Assembly (NCBI GenBank): GCA_964057225.1
Contig: OZ059900.1
Span: 25,621,638 to 25,685,637, forward strand
Length of the DNA stretch: 64,000 nt
Origin: Auanema rhodensis
Taxonomy: Eukaryota; Nematoda; Chromadorea; Rhabditida; Rhabditidae
Direction of reading: 5' to 3'
Both the position numbers and the translations under genes were made by a program. Below the pieces are notes generated by a model, which was not told the DNA's origin, did not search any database, and saw only the letters and a list, made by a program, of their open reading frames with translations. This document shows, piece by piece, positions 40,014-53,200 of this stretch (positions within the stretch are counted from its first letter, which is position 1; the number at the start of each line of letters is the position of its first letter).

Positions 40014-42749
40014 TCGTGAAAGTGGAACTAGACGTTGTACGAACAATTTTGAGCTAGGTTTCATTGACATTGCATGAGTTTGAACACATGAAATCGTAAG
40101 TCAAAACCTTGTTTACAGCGAAATTTCCAAAAACTGGTTTTCCAGCATAATACAATATTTCTCATGGGAAATACTGTGTTTTTGTATTTTTCTAGTGTTC
40201 AGAATGTAGAATGCTTCATTTTAGTATGTAACACGCTGAAATTCGTTGCATTTGACGACTCATATGAACAAAAATCGATTTAATCAATATTAGCCATAAG
40301 GGGCGTGCCCTCAGAATATGCTAATTTCCTTAATTTTCTAACCCCTGTTTTTTTGTCGTGAAAGTGGAACTAGACGTTGTACGAACAATTTTGAGCTAGG
40401 TTTCATTGACATTGCATGAGTTTGAACACATGAAATCGTAAGTCAAAACCTTGTTTACAGCGAAATTTCCAAAAACTGGTTTTCCAGCATAATACAATAT
40501 TTCTCATGGGAAATACTGTGTTTTTGTATTTTTCTAGTGTTCAGCATGTAAAATGCTTCATTTTAGTATGTAACACGCTGTAATTCGTTGCATTTGACGA
40601 CTCATATGAACAAAAATCGATTTAATCAATATTAGCCATAAGGGGCGTGCCCTCAGAATATGCTAATTTCCTTAATTTTCTAACCCCTGTTTTTTTGTCG
40701 TGAAAGTGGAACTAGACGTTGTACGAACAATTTTGAGCTAGGTTTCATTGACATTGCATGAGTTTGAACACATGAAATCGTAAGTCAAAACCTTGTTTAC
40801 AGCGAAATTTCCAAAAACTGGTTTTCCAGCATAATACAATATTTCTCATGGGAAATACTGTGTTTTTGTATTTTTCTAGTGTTCAGCATGTAAAATGCTT
40901 CATTTTAGTATGTAACACGCTGTAATTCGTTGCATTTGACGACTCATATGAACAAAAATCGATTTAATCAATATTAGCCATAAGGGGCGTGCCCTCAGAA
41001 TATGCTAATTTCCTTAATTTTCTAACCCCTGTTTTTTTGTCGTGAAAGTGGAACTAGACGTTGTACGAACAATTTTGAGCTAGGTTTCATTGACATTGCA
41101 TGAGTTTGAACACATGAAATCGTAAGTCAAAACCTTGTTTACAGCGAAATTTCCAAAAACTGGTTTTCCAGCATAATAAAATATTTCTCATGGGAAATAC
41201 TGTGTTTTTGTATTTTTCTAGTGTTCAGCATGTAAAATGCTTCATTTTAGTATGTAACACGCTGAAATTCGTTGCATTTGACGACTCATATGAACAAAAA
41301 TCGATTTAATCAATATTAGCCATAAGGGGCGTGCCCTCAGAATATGCTAATTTCCTTAATTTTCTAACCCCTGTTTTTTTGTCGTGAAAGTGGAACTAGA
41401 CGTTGTACGAACAATTTTGAGCTAGGTTTCATTGACATTGCATCAGTTTGAACACATGAAATCGTAAGTCAAAACCTTGTTTACAGCGAAATTTCCAAAA
41501 ACTGGTTTTCCAGCATAATACAATATTTCTCATGGGAAATACTGTGTTTTTGTATTTTTCTAGTGTTCAGCATGTAAAATGCTTCATTTTAGTATGTAAC
41601 ACGCTGTAATTCGTTGCATTTGACGACTCATATGAACAAAAATCGATTTAATCAATATTAGCCATAAGGGGCGTGCCCTCAGAATATGCTAATTTCCTTA
41701 ATTTTCTAACCCCTGTTTTTTTGTCGTGAAAGTGGAACTAGACGTTGTACGAACAATTTTGAGCTAGGTTTCATTGACATTGCATGAGTTTGAACACATG
41801 AAATCGTAAGTCAAAACCTTGTTTACAGCGAAATTTCCAAAAACTGGTTTTCCAGCATAATAAAATATTTCTCATGGGAAATACTGTGTTTTTGTATTTT
41901 TCTAGTGTTCAGCATGTAAAATGCTTCATTTTAGTATGTAACACGCTGAAATTCGTTGCATTTGACGACTCATATGAACAAAAATCGATTTAATCAATAT
42001 TAGCCATAAGGGGCGTGCCCTCAGAATATGCTAATTTCCTTAATTTTCTAACCCCTGTTTTTTCGTCGTGAAAGTGGAACTAGACGTTGTACGAACAATT
42101 TTGAGCTAGGTTTCATTGACATTGCATGAGTTTGAACACATGAAATCGTAAGTCAAAACCTTGTTTACAGCGAAATTTCCAAAAACTGGTTTTCCAGCAT
42201 AATAAAATATTTCTCATGGGAAATACTGTGTTTTTGTATTTTTCTAGTGTTCAGCATGTAGAATGCTTCATTTTGATATGTAAAACGCTGAAATTCGTTG
42301 CATTTGACGACTCATATGAACAAAAATCGATTTAATCAATATTAGCCATAAGGGGCGTGCCCTCAGAATATGCTAATTTCCTTAATTTTCTAACCCCTGT
42401 TTTTTTGTCGTGAAAGTGGAACTAGACGTTGTACGAACAATTTTGAGCTAGGTTTCATTAACATTGCATGAGTTTGAACACATGAAATCGTAAGTCAAAA
42501 CCTTGTTTACAGCGAAATTTCCAAAAACTGGTTTTCCAGCATAATAAAATATTTCTCATGGGAAAAACTGTGTTTTTGTATTTTTCTAGTGTTCAGCATG
42601 TAAAATGCTTCATTTTAGTATGTAACACACTGAAATTTGTTGCATTTGACGACTCATATGAACAAAAATTGATTTAATCAATATTAGTCATAAGGGGCGT
42701 GCCCTCAGAATATGCTAATTTCCTTAATTTTCTAACCCCTGTTTTTTTG
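40014..42749 (+). repeat. Units 118-125: B C C D Cc D* L N, eight-unit HOR
   Basis: Third copy of B C C D Cc D*, followed by L and by the first N (53A 159A 222A 231T 263T 281T). N takes the position of E4 or M, so the HOR settles to eight units here. At diagnostic sites the six shared units look the same as in the two earlier copies. Confidence 0.87.
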
Positions 42750-45143
42750 TCGTGAAAGTGGAACTAGACGTTGTACGAACAATTTTGAGCTAGGTTTCAT
42801 TGACATTGCATGAGTTTGAACACATGAAATCGTAAGTCAAAACCTTGTTTACAGCGAAATTTCCAAAAACTGGTTTTCCAGCATAATACAATATTTCTCA
42901 TGGGAAATACTGTGTTTTTGTATTTTTCTAGTGTTCAGAATGTAGAATGCTTCATTTTAGTATGTAACACGCTGAAATTCGTTGCATTTGACGACTCATA
43001 TGAACAAAAATCGATTTAATCAATATTAGCCATAAGGGGCGTGCCCTCAGAATATGCTAATTTCCTTAATTTTCTAACCCCTGTTTTTTTGTCGTGAAAG
43101 TGGAACTAGACGTTGTACAAACAATTTTGAGCTAGGTTTCATTGACATTGCATGAGTTTGAACACATGAAATCGTAAGTCAAAACCTTGTTTACAGCGAA
43201 ATTTCCAAAAACTGGTTTTCCAGCATAATACAATATTTCTCATGGGAAATACTGTGTTTTTGTATTTTTCTAGTGTTCAGCATGTAAAATGCTTCATTTT
43301 AGTATGTAACACGCTGTAATTCGTTGCATTTGACGACTCATATGAACAAAAATCGATTTAATCAATATTAGCCATAAGGGGCGTGCCCTCAGAATATGCT
43401 AATTTCCTTAATTTTCTAACCCCTGTTTTTTTGTCGTGAAAGTGGAACTAGACGTTGTACGAACAATTTTGAGCTAGGTTTCATTGACATTGCATGAGTT
43501 TGAACACATGAAATCGTAAGTCAAAACCTTGTTTACAGCGAAATTTCCAAAAACTGGTTTTCCAGCATAATAAAATATTTCTCATGGGAAATACTGTGTT
43601 TTTGTATTTTTCTAGTGTTCAGCATGTAAAATGCTTCATTTTAGTATGTAACACGCTGAAATTCGTTGCATTTGACGACTCATATGAACAAAAATCGATT
43701 TAATCAATATTAGCCATAAGGGGCGTGCCCTCAGAATATGCTAATTTCCTTAATTTTCTAACCCCTGTTTTTTTGTCGTGAAAGTGGAACTAGACGTTGT
43801 ACGAACAATTTTGAGCTAGGTTTCATTGACATTGCATCAGTTTGAACACATGAAATCGTAAGTCAAAACCTTGTTTACAGCGAAATTTCCAAAAACTGGT
43901 TTTCCAGCATAATAAAATATTTCTCATGGGAAATACTGTGTTTTTGTATTTTTCTAGTGTTCAGCATGTAAAATGCTTCATTTTAGTATGTAACACGCTG
44001 AAATTCGTTGCATTTGACGACTCATATGAACAAAAATCGATTTAATCAATATTAGCCATAAGGGGCGTGCCCTCAGAATATGCTAATTTCCTTAATTTTC
44101 TAACCCCTGTTTTTTTGTCGTGAAAGTGGAACGAGACGTTGTACGAACAATTTTGAGCTAGGTTTCATTGACATTGCATGAGTTTGAACACATGAAATCG
44201 TAAGTCAAAACCTTGTTTACAGCGAAATTTCCAAAAACTGGTTTTCCAGCATAATAAAATATTTCTCATGGGAAATACTGTGTTTTTGTATTTTTCTAGT
44301 GTTCAGCATGTAAAATGCTTCATTTTAGTATGTAACACGCTGAAATTCGTTGCATTTGACGACTCATATGAACAAAAATCGATTTAATCAATATTAGCCA
44401 TAAGGGGCGTGCCCTCAGAATATGCTAATTTCCTTAATTTTCTAACCCCTGTTTTTTCGTCGTGAAAGTGGAACTAGACGTTGTACGAACAATTTTGAGC
44501 TAGGTTTCATTGACATTGCATGAGTTTGAACACATGAAATCGTAAGTCAAAACCTTGTTTACAGCGAAATTTCCAAAAACTGGTTTTCCAGCATAATAAA
44601 ATATTTCTCATGGGAAATACTGTGTTTTTGTATTTTTCTAGTGTTCAGCATGTAGAATGCTTCATTTTGATATGTAAAACGCTGAAATTCGTTGCATTTG
44701 ACGACTCATATGAACAAAAATCGATTTAATCAATATTAGCCATAAGGGGCGTGCCCTCAGAATATGCTAATTTCCTTAATTTTCTAACCCCTGTTTTTTT
44801 GTCGTGAAAGTGGAACTAGACGTTGTACGAACAATTTTGAGCTAGGTTTCATTAACATTGCATGAGTTTGAACACATGAAATCGTAAGTCAAAACCTTGT
44901 TTACAGCGAAATTTCCAAAAACTGGTTTTCCAGCATAATAAAATATTTCTCATGGGAAAAACTGTGTTTTTGTATTTTTCTAGTGTTCAGCATGTAAAAT
45001 GCTTCATTTTAGTATGTAACACACTGAAATTTGTTGCATTTGACGACTCATATGAACAAAAATTGATTTAATCAATATTAGTCATAAGGGGCGTGCCCTC
45101 AGAATATGCTAATTTCCTTAATTTTCTAACCCCTGTTTTTTTG
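42750..45143 (+). repeat. Units 126-132: B C D Dc D*g L N
   Basis: A shortened copy with one C missing. Dc has 64C but the normal 140A and 226A, so the 64C mark has been joined to a D body. D*g (44118-44459) carries both 16G and 341C; 16G appears here for the first time and then heads the blocks at 45144, 50274, 55404 and 57798. Unit 127 has 28A, a lost CpG. Confidence 0.84.
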
Positions 45144-48100
45144 TCGTGAAAGTGGAACGAGACGTTGTACGAACAATTTTGAGCTAGGTTTCATTGACAT
45201 TGCATGAGTTTGAACACATGAAATCGTAAGTCAAAACCTTGTTTACAGCGAAATTTCCAAAAACTGGTTTTCCAGCATAATAAAATATTTCTCATGGGAA
45301 ATACTGTGTTTTTGTATTTTTCTAGTGTTCAGCATGTAAAATGCTTCATTTTAGTATGTAACACGCTGAAATTCGTTGCATTTGACGACTCATATGAACA
45401 AAAATCGATTTAATCAATATTAGCCATAAGGGGCGTGCCCTCAGAATATGCTAATTTCCTTAATTTTCTAACCCCTGTTTTTTTGTCGTGAAAGTGGAAC
45501 TAGACGTTGTACGAACAATTTTGAGCTAGGTTTCATTGACATTGCATGAGTTTGAACACATGAAATCGTAAGTCAAAACCTTGTTTACAGCGAAATTTCC
45601 AAAAACTGGTTTTCCAGCATAATAAAATATTTCTCATGGGAAATACTGTGTTTTTGTATTTTTCTAGTGTTCAGCATGTAAAATGCTTCATTTTAGTATG
45701 TAACACGCTGAAATTCGTTGCATTTGACGACTCATATGAACAAAAATCGATTTAATCAATATTAGCCATAAGGGGCGTGCCCTCAGAATATGCTAATTTC
45801 CTTAATTTTCTAACCCCTGTTTTTTTGTCGTGAAAGTGGAACTAGACGTTGTACGAACAATTTTGAGCTAGGTTTCATTGACATTGCATGAGTTTGAACA
45901 CATGAAATCGTAAGTCAAAACCTTGTTTACAGCGAAATTTCCAAAAACTGGTTTTCCAGCATAATAAAATATTTCTCATGGGAAATACTGTGTTTTTGTA
46001 TTTTTCTAGTGTTCAGCATGTAAAATGCTTCATTTTAGTATGTAACACGCTGAAATTCGTTGCATTTGACGACTCATATGAACAAAAATCGATTTAATCA
46101 ATATTAGCCATAAGGGGCGTGCCCTCAGAATAGGCTAATTTCCTTAATTTTCTAACCCCTGTTTTTTTGTCGTGAAAGTGGAACTAGACGTTGTACGAAC
46201 AATTTTGAGCTAGGTTTCATTGACATTGCATGAGTTTGAACACATGAAATCGTAAGTCAAAACCTTGTTTACAGCGAAATTTCCAAAAACTGGTTTTCCA
46301 GCATAATAAAATATTTCTCATGGGAAAAACTGTGTTTTTGTATTTTTCTAGTGTTCAGCATGTAAAATGCTTCATTTTAGTATGTAACACACTGAAATTT
46401 GTTGCATTTGACGACTCATATGAACAAAAATTGATTTAATCAATATTAGTCATAAGGGGCGTGCCCTCAGAATATGCTAATTTCCTTAATTTTCTAACCC
46501 CTGTTTTTTTGTCGTGAAAGTGGAACTAGACGTTGTACGAACAATTTTGAGCTAGGTTTCATTGACATTGCATGAGTTTGAACACATGAAATCGTAAGTC
46601 AAAACCTTGTTTACAGCGAAATTTCCAAAAACTGGTTTTCCAGCATAATAAAATATTTCTCATGGGAAATACTGTGTTTTTGTATTTTTCTAGTGTTCAG
46701 CATGTAAAATGCTTCATTTTAGTATGTAACACGCTGAAATTCGTTGCATTTGACGACTCATATGAACAAAAATCGATTTAATCAATATTAGCCATAAGGG
46801 GCGTGCCCTCAGAATATGCTAATTTCCTTAATTTTCTAACTCCTGTTTTTTTGTCGTGAAAGTGGAACTAGACGTTGTACGAACAATTTTGAGCTAGGTT
46901 TCATTGACATTGCATGAGTTTGAACACATGAAATCGTAAGTCAAAACCTTGTTTACAGCGAAATTTCCAAAAACTGGTTTTCCAGCATAATAAAATATTT
47001 CTCATGGGAAATACTGTGTTTTTGTATTTTTCTAGTGTTCAGCATGTAAAATGCTTCATTTTAGTATGTAACACGCTGAAATTCGTTGCATTTGACGACT
47101 CATATGAACAAAAATCGATTTAATCAATATTAGCCATAAGGGGCGTGCCCTCAGAATATGCTAATTTCCTTAATTTTCTAACCCCTGTTTTTTTGTCGTG
47201 AAAGTGGAACTAGACGTTGTACGAACAATTTTGAGCTAGGTTTCATTGACATTGCATGAGTTTGAACACATGAAATCGTAAGTCAAAACCTTGTTTACAG
47301 CGAAATTTCCAAAAACTGGTTTTCCAGCATAATAAAATATTTCTCATGGGAAATACTGTGTTTTTGTATTTTTTTAGTGTTCAGCATGTAAAATGCGTCA
47401 TTTTAGTATGTAAAACGCTGAAATTCGTTGCATTTGACGACTCATATGAACAAAAATCGATTTTATCAATATTAGCCATAAGGGGCGTGCCCTCAGAATA
47501 TGCTAATTTCCTTAATTTTCTAACCCCTGTTTTTTTGTCGTGAAAGTGGAACTAGACGTTGTACGAACAATTTTGAGCTAGGTTTCATTGACATTGCATG
47601 AGTTTGAACACATGAAATCGTAAGTCAAAACCTTGTTTACAGCGAAATTTCCAAAAACTGGTTTTCCAGCATAATAAAATATTTCTCATGGGAAATACTG
47701 TGTTTTTGTATTTTTTTAGTGTTCAGCATGTAAAATGCGTCATTTTAGTATGTAAAACGCTGAAATTCGTTGCATTTGACGACTCATATGAACAAAAATC
47801 GATTTTATCAATATTAGCCATAAGGGGCGTGCCCTCAGAATATGCTAATTTCCTTAATTTTCTAACCCCTGTTTTTTTGTCGTGAAAGTGGAACTAGACG
47901 TTGTACGAACAATTTTGAGCTAGGTTTCATTGACATTGCATGAGTTTGAACACATGAAATCGTAAGTCAAAACCTTGTTTACAGCGAAATTTCCAAAAAC
48001 AGGTTTTCCAGCATAATACAATATTTCTCATGGGAAATACTGTGTTTTTGTATTTTTCTAGTGTTCAGAATGTAGAATGCTTCATTTTAGTATGTAACAC

Positions 48101-50273
48101 GCTGAAATTCGTTGCATTTGACGACTCATATGAACAAAAATCGATTTAATCAATATTAGCCATAAGGAGCGTGCCCTCAGAATATGCTAATTTCCTTAAT
48201 TTTCTAACCCCTGTTTTTTTGTCGTGAAAGTGGAACTAGACGTTGTACGAACAATTTTGAGCTAGGTTTCATTGACATTGCATGAGTTTGAACACATGAA
48301 ATCGTAAGTCAAAACCTTGTTTACAGCGAAATTTCCAAAAACTGGTTTTCCAGCATAATAAAATATTTCTCATGGGAAAAACTGTGTTTTTGTATTTTTC
48401 TAGTGTTCAGCATGTAAAATGCTTCATTTTAGTATGTAACACGCTGAAATTTGTTGCATTTGACGACTCATATGAACAAAAATCGATTTAATCAATATTA
48501 GCCATAAGGGGCGTGCCCTCAGAATATGCTAATTTCCTTAATTTTCTAACCCCTGTTTTTTTGTCGTGAAAGTGGAACTAGACGTTGTACGAACAATTTT
48601 GAGCTAGGTTTCATTGACATTGCATGAGTTTGAACACATGAAATCGTAAGTCAAAACCTTGTTCACAGCGAAATTTCCAAAAACTGGTTTTCCAGCATAA
48701 TAAAATATTTCTCAAGGGAAAAACTGTGTTTTTATATTTTTCTAGTGTTCAGCATGTGAAATGCTTTATTTTAGTATGTAACACGCTGAAATTCGTTGCA
48801 TTTGACGACTCATATGAACAAAAATCGATTTAATCAATATTAGCCATAAGGGGCGTGCCCTCAGAATATGCTAATTTCCTTAATTTTCTAACCCCTGTTT
48901 TTTCGTCGTGAAAGTGGAACTAGACGTTGTACGAACAATTTTGAGCTAGGTTTCATTGACATTGCATGAGTTTGAACACATGAAATCGTAAGTCAAAACC
49001 TTGTTTACAGCGAAATTTCCAAAAACTGGTTTTCCAGCATAATAAAATATTTCTCATGGGAAATACTGTGTTTTTGTATTTTTCTAGTGTTCAGCATGTA
49101 GAATGCTTTATTTGGATATGTAAAACGCTGAAATTCGTTGCATTTGACGACTCATATGAACAAAAATCGATTTTATCAATATTAGCCATAAGGGGCGTGC
49201 CCTCAGAATATGCTAATTTCCTTAATTTTCTAAACCCTGTTTTTTTGTCGTGAAAGTGGAACTAGACGTTGTACGAACAATTTTGAGCTAGGTTTCATTG
49301 ACATTGCATGAGTTTGAACACATGAAATCGTAAGTCAAAACCTTGTTTACAGCGAAATTTCCAAAAACTGGTTTTCCAGCATAATAAAATATTTCTCATG
49401 GGAAATACTGTGTTTTTGTATTTTTCTAGTGTTCAGCATGGAAAATGCTTCATTTTAGTATGAAACACGCTGAAATTCGTTGCATTTGACGACTCATATG
49501 AACAAAAATCGATTTAATCAATATTAGCCATAAGGGGCGTGCCCTCAGAATATGCTAATTTCCTTAATTTTCTAACCCCTGTTTTTTTGTCGTGAAAGTG
49601 GAACTAGACGTTGTACGAACAATTTTGAGCTAGGTTTCATTGACATTGCATGAGTTTGAACACATGAAATCGTAAGTCAAAACCTTGTTTACAGCGAAAT
49701 TTCCAAAAACTGGTTTTCCAGCATAATACAATATTTCTCATGGGAAATACTGTGTTTTTGTATTTTTCTAGTGTTCAGAATGTAGAATGCTTCATTTTGA
49801 TATGTAAAACGCTGAAATTCGTTGCATTTGACGACTCATATGAACAAAAATCGATTTAATCAATATTAGCCATAAGGGGCGTGCCCTCAGAATATGCTAA
49901 TTTCCTTAATTTTCTAACCCCTGTTTTTTTGTCGTGAAAGTGGAACTAGACGTTGTACGAACAATTTTGAGCTAGGTTTCATTAACATTGCATGAGTTTG
50001 AACACATGAAATCGTAAGTCAAAACCTTGTTTACAGCGAAATTTCCAAAAACTGGTTTTCCAGCATAATAAAATATTTCTCATGGGAAAAACTGTGTTTT
50101 TGTATTTTTCTAGTGTTCAGCATGTAAAATGCTTCATTTTAGTATGTAACACACTGAAATTTGTTGCATTTGACGACTCATATGAACAAAAATTGATTTA
50201 ATCAATATTAGTCATAAGGGGCGTGCCCTCAGAATATGCTAATTTCCTTAATTTTCTAACCCCTGTTTTTTTG
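45144..50273 (+). repeat. Units 133-147: 15-unit block headed by a 16G monomer
   Basis: Order: Dg D D N' D D E5 E5 B K' A' L' D B/L N. Unit 135 has 306G; unit 141 is B with 122A and 289A; unit 142 has 159A and 231T; unit 143 is A-like with 204T; unit 144 is L-like with 269T; unit 146 joins the B front to the L tail. The stretch 48222-49931 is unusually heterogeneous and gives a break in an otherwise regular pattern. Confidence 0.8.
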
Positions 50274-53200
50274 TCGTGAAAGTGGAACGAGACGTTGTAC
50301 GAACAATTTTGAGCTAGGTTTCATTGACATTGCATGAGTTTGAACACATGAAATCGTAAGTCAAAACCTTGTTTACAGCGAAATTTCCAAAAACTGGTTT
50401 TCCAGCATAATAAAATATTTCTCATGGGAAATACTGTGTTTTTGTATTTTTCTAGTGTTCAGCATGTAAAATGCTTCATTTTAGTATGTAACACGCTGAA
50501 ATTCGTTGCATTTGACGACTCATATGAACAAAAATCGATTTAATCAATATTAGCCATAAGGGGCGTGCCCTCAGAATATGCTAATTTCCTTAATTTTCTA
50601 ACCCCTGTTTTTTTGTCGTGAAAGTGGAACTAGACGTTGTACGAACAATTTTGAGCTAGGTTTCATTGACCTTGCATGAGTTTGAACACATGAAATCGTA
50701 AGTCAAAACCTTGTTTACAGCGAAATTTCCAAAAACTGGTTTTCCAGCATAATAAAATATTTCTCATGGGAAATACTGTGTTTTTGTATTTTTCTAGTGT
50801 TCAGCATGTAAAATGCTTCATTTTAGTATGTAACACGCTGAAATTCGTTGCATTTGACGACTCATATGAACAAAAATCGATTTAATCAATATTAGCCATA
50901 AGGGGCGTGCCCTCAGAATATGCTAATTTCCTTAATTTTCTAACCCCTGTTTTTTTGTCGTGAAAGTGGAACTAGACGTTGTACGAACAATTTTGAGCTA
51001 GGTTTCATTGACATTGCATGAGTTTGAACACATGAAATCGTAAGTCAAAACCTTGTTTACAGCGAAATTTCCAAAAACTGGTTTTCCAGCATAATAAAAT
51101 ATTTCTCATGGGAAATACTGTGTTTTTGTATTTTTCTAGTGTTCAGCATGTAAAATGCTTCATTTTAGTATGTAACACGCTGAAATTCGTTGCATTTGAC
51201 GACTCATATGAACAAAAATCGATTTAATCAATATTAGCCATAAGGGGCGTGCCCTCAGAATAGGCTAATTTCCTTAATTTTCTAACCCCTGTTTTTTTGT
51301 CGTGAAAGTGGAACTAGACGTTGTACGAACAATTTTGAGCTAGGTTTCATTGACATTGCATGAGTTTGAACACATGAAATCGTAAGTCAAAACCTTGTTT
51401 ACAGCGAAATTTCCAAAAACTGGTTTTCCAGCATAATAAAATATTTCTCATGGGAAAAACTGTGTTTTTGTATTTTTCTAGTGTTCAGCATGTAAAATGC
51501 TTCATTTTAGTATGTAACACACTGAAATTTGTTGCATTTGACGACTCATATGAACAAAAATTGATTTAATCAATATTAGTCATAAGGGGCGTGCCCTCAG
51601 AATATGCTAATTTCCTTAATTTTCTAACCCCTGTTTTTTTGTCGTGAAAGTGGAACTAGACGTTGTACGAACAATTTTGAGCTAGGTTTCATTGACATTG
51701 CATGAGTTTGAACACATGAAATCGTAAGTCAAAACCTTGTTTACAGCGAAATTTCCAAAAACTGGTTTTCCAGCATAATAAAATATTTCTCATGGGAAAT
51801 ACTGTGTTTTTGTATTTTTCTAGTGTTCAGCATGTAAAATGCTTCATTTTAGTATGTAACACGCTGAAATTCGTTGCATTTGACGACTCATATGAACAAA
51901 AATCGATTTAATCAATATTAGCCATAAGGGGCGTGCCCTCAGAATATGCTAATTTCCTTAATTTTCTAACCCCTGTTTTTTTGTCGTGAAAGTGGAACTA
52001 GACGTTGTACGAACAATTTTGAGCTAGGTTTCATTGACATTGCATGAGTTTGAACACATGAAATCGTAAGTCAAAACCTTGTTTACAGCGAAATTTCCAA
52101 AAACTGGTTTTCCAGCATAATAAAATATTTTTCATGGGAAATACTGTGTTTTTGTATTTTTCTAGTGTTCAGCATGTAAAATGCTTCATTTTAGTATGTA
52201 ACAAGCTGAAATTCGTTGCATTTGACGACTCATATGAACAAAAATCGATTTAATCAATATTAGCCATAAGGGGCGTGCCCTCAGAATATGCTAATTTCCT
52301 TAATTTTCTAACCCCTGTTTTTTTGTCGTGAAAGTGGAACTAGACGTTGTACGAACAATTTTGAGCTAGGTTTCATTGACATTGCATGAGTTTGAACACA
52401 TGAAATCGTAAGTCAAAACCTTGTTTACAGCGAAATTTCCAAAAACTGGTTTTCCAGCATAATAAAATATTTCTCATGGGAAATACTGTGTTTTTGTATT
52501 TTTCTAGTGTTCAGCATGTAAAATGCTTCATTTTAGTATGTAACACGCTGAAATTCGTTGCATTTGACGACTCATATGAACAAAAATCGATTTAATCAAT
52601 ATTAGCCATAAGGGGCGTGCCCTCAGAATAGGCTAATTTCCTTAATTTTCTAACCCCTGTTTTTTTGTCGTGAAAGTGGAACTAGACGTTGTACGAACAA
52701 TTTTGAGCTAGGTTTCATTGACATTGCATGAGTTTGAACACATGAAATCGTAAGTCAAAACCTTGTTTACAGCGAAATTTCCAAAAACTGGTTTTCCAGC
52801 ATAATAAAATATTTCTCATGGGAAAAACTGTGTTTTTGTATTTTTCTAGTGTTCAGCATGTAAAATGCTTCATTTTAGTATGTAACACACTGAAATTTGT
52901 TGCATTTGACGACTCATATGAACAAAAATTGATTTAATCAATATTAGTCATAAGGGGCGTGCCCTCAGAATATGCTAATTTCCTTAATTTTCTAACCCCT
53001 GTTTTTTTGTCGTGAAAGTGGAACTAGACGTTGTACGAACAATTTTGAGCTAGGTTTCATTGACATTGCATGAGTTTGAACACATGAAATCGTAAGTCAA
53101 AACCTTGTTTACAGCGAAATTTCCAAAAACTGGTTTTCCAGCATAATAAAATATTTCTCATGGGAAATACTGTGTTTTTGTATTTTTCTAGTGTTCAGCA

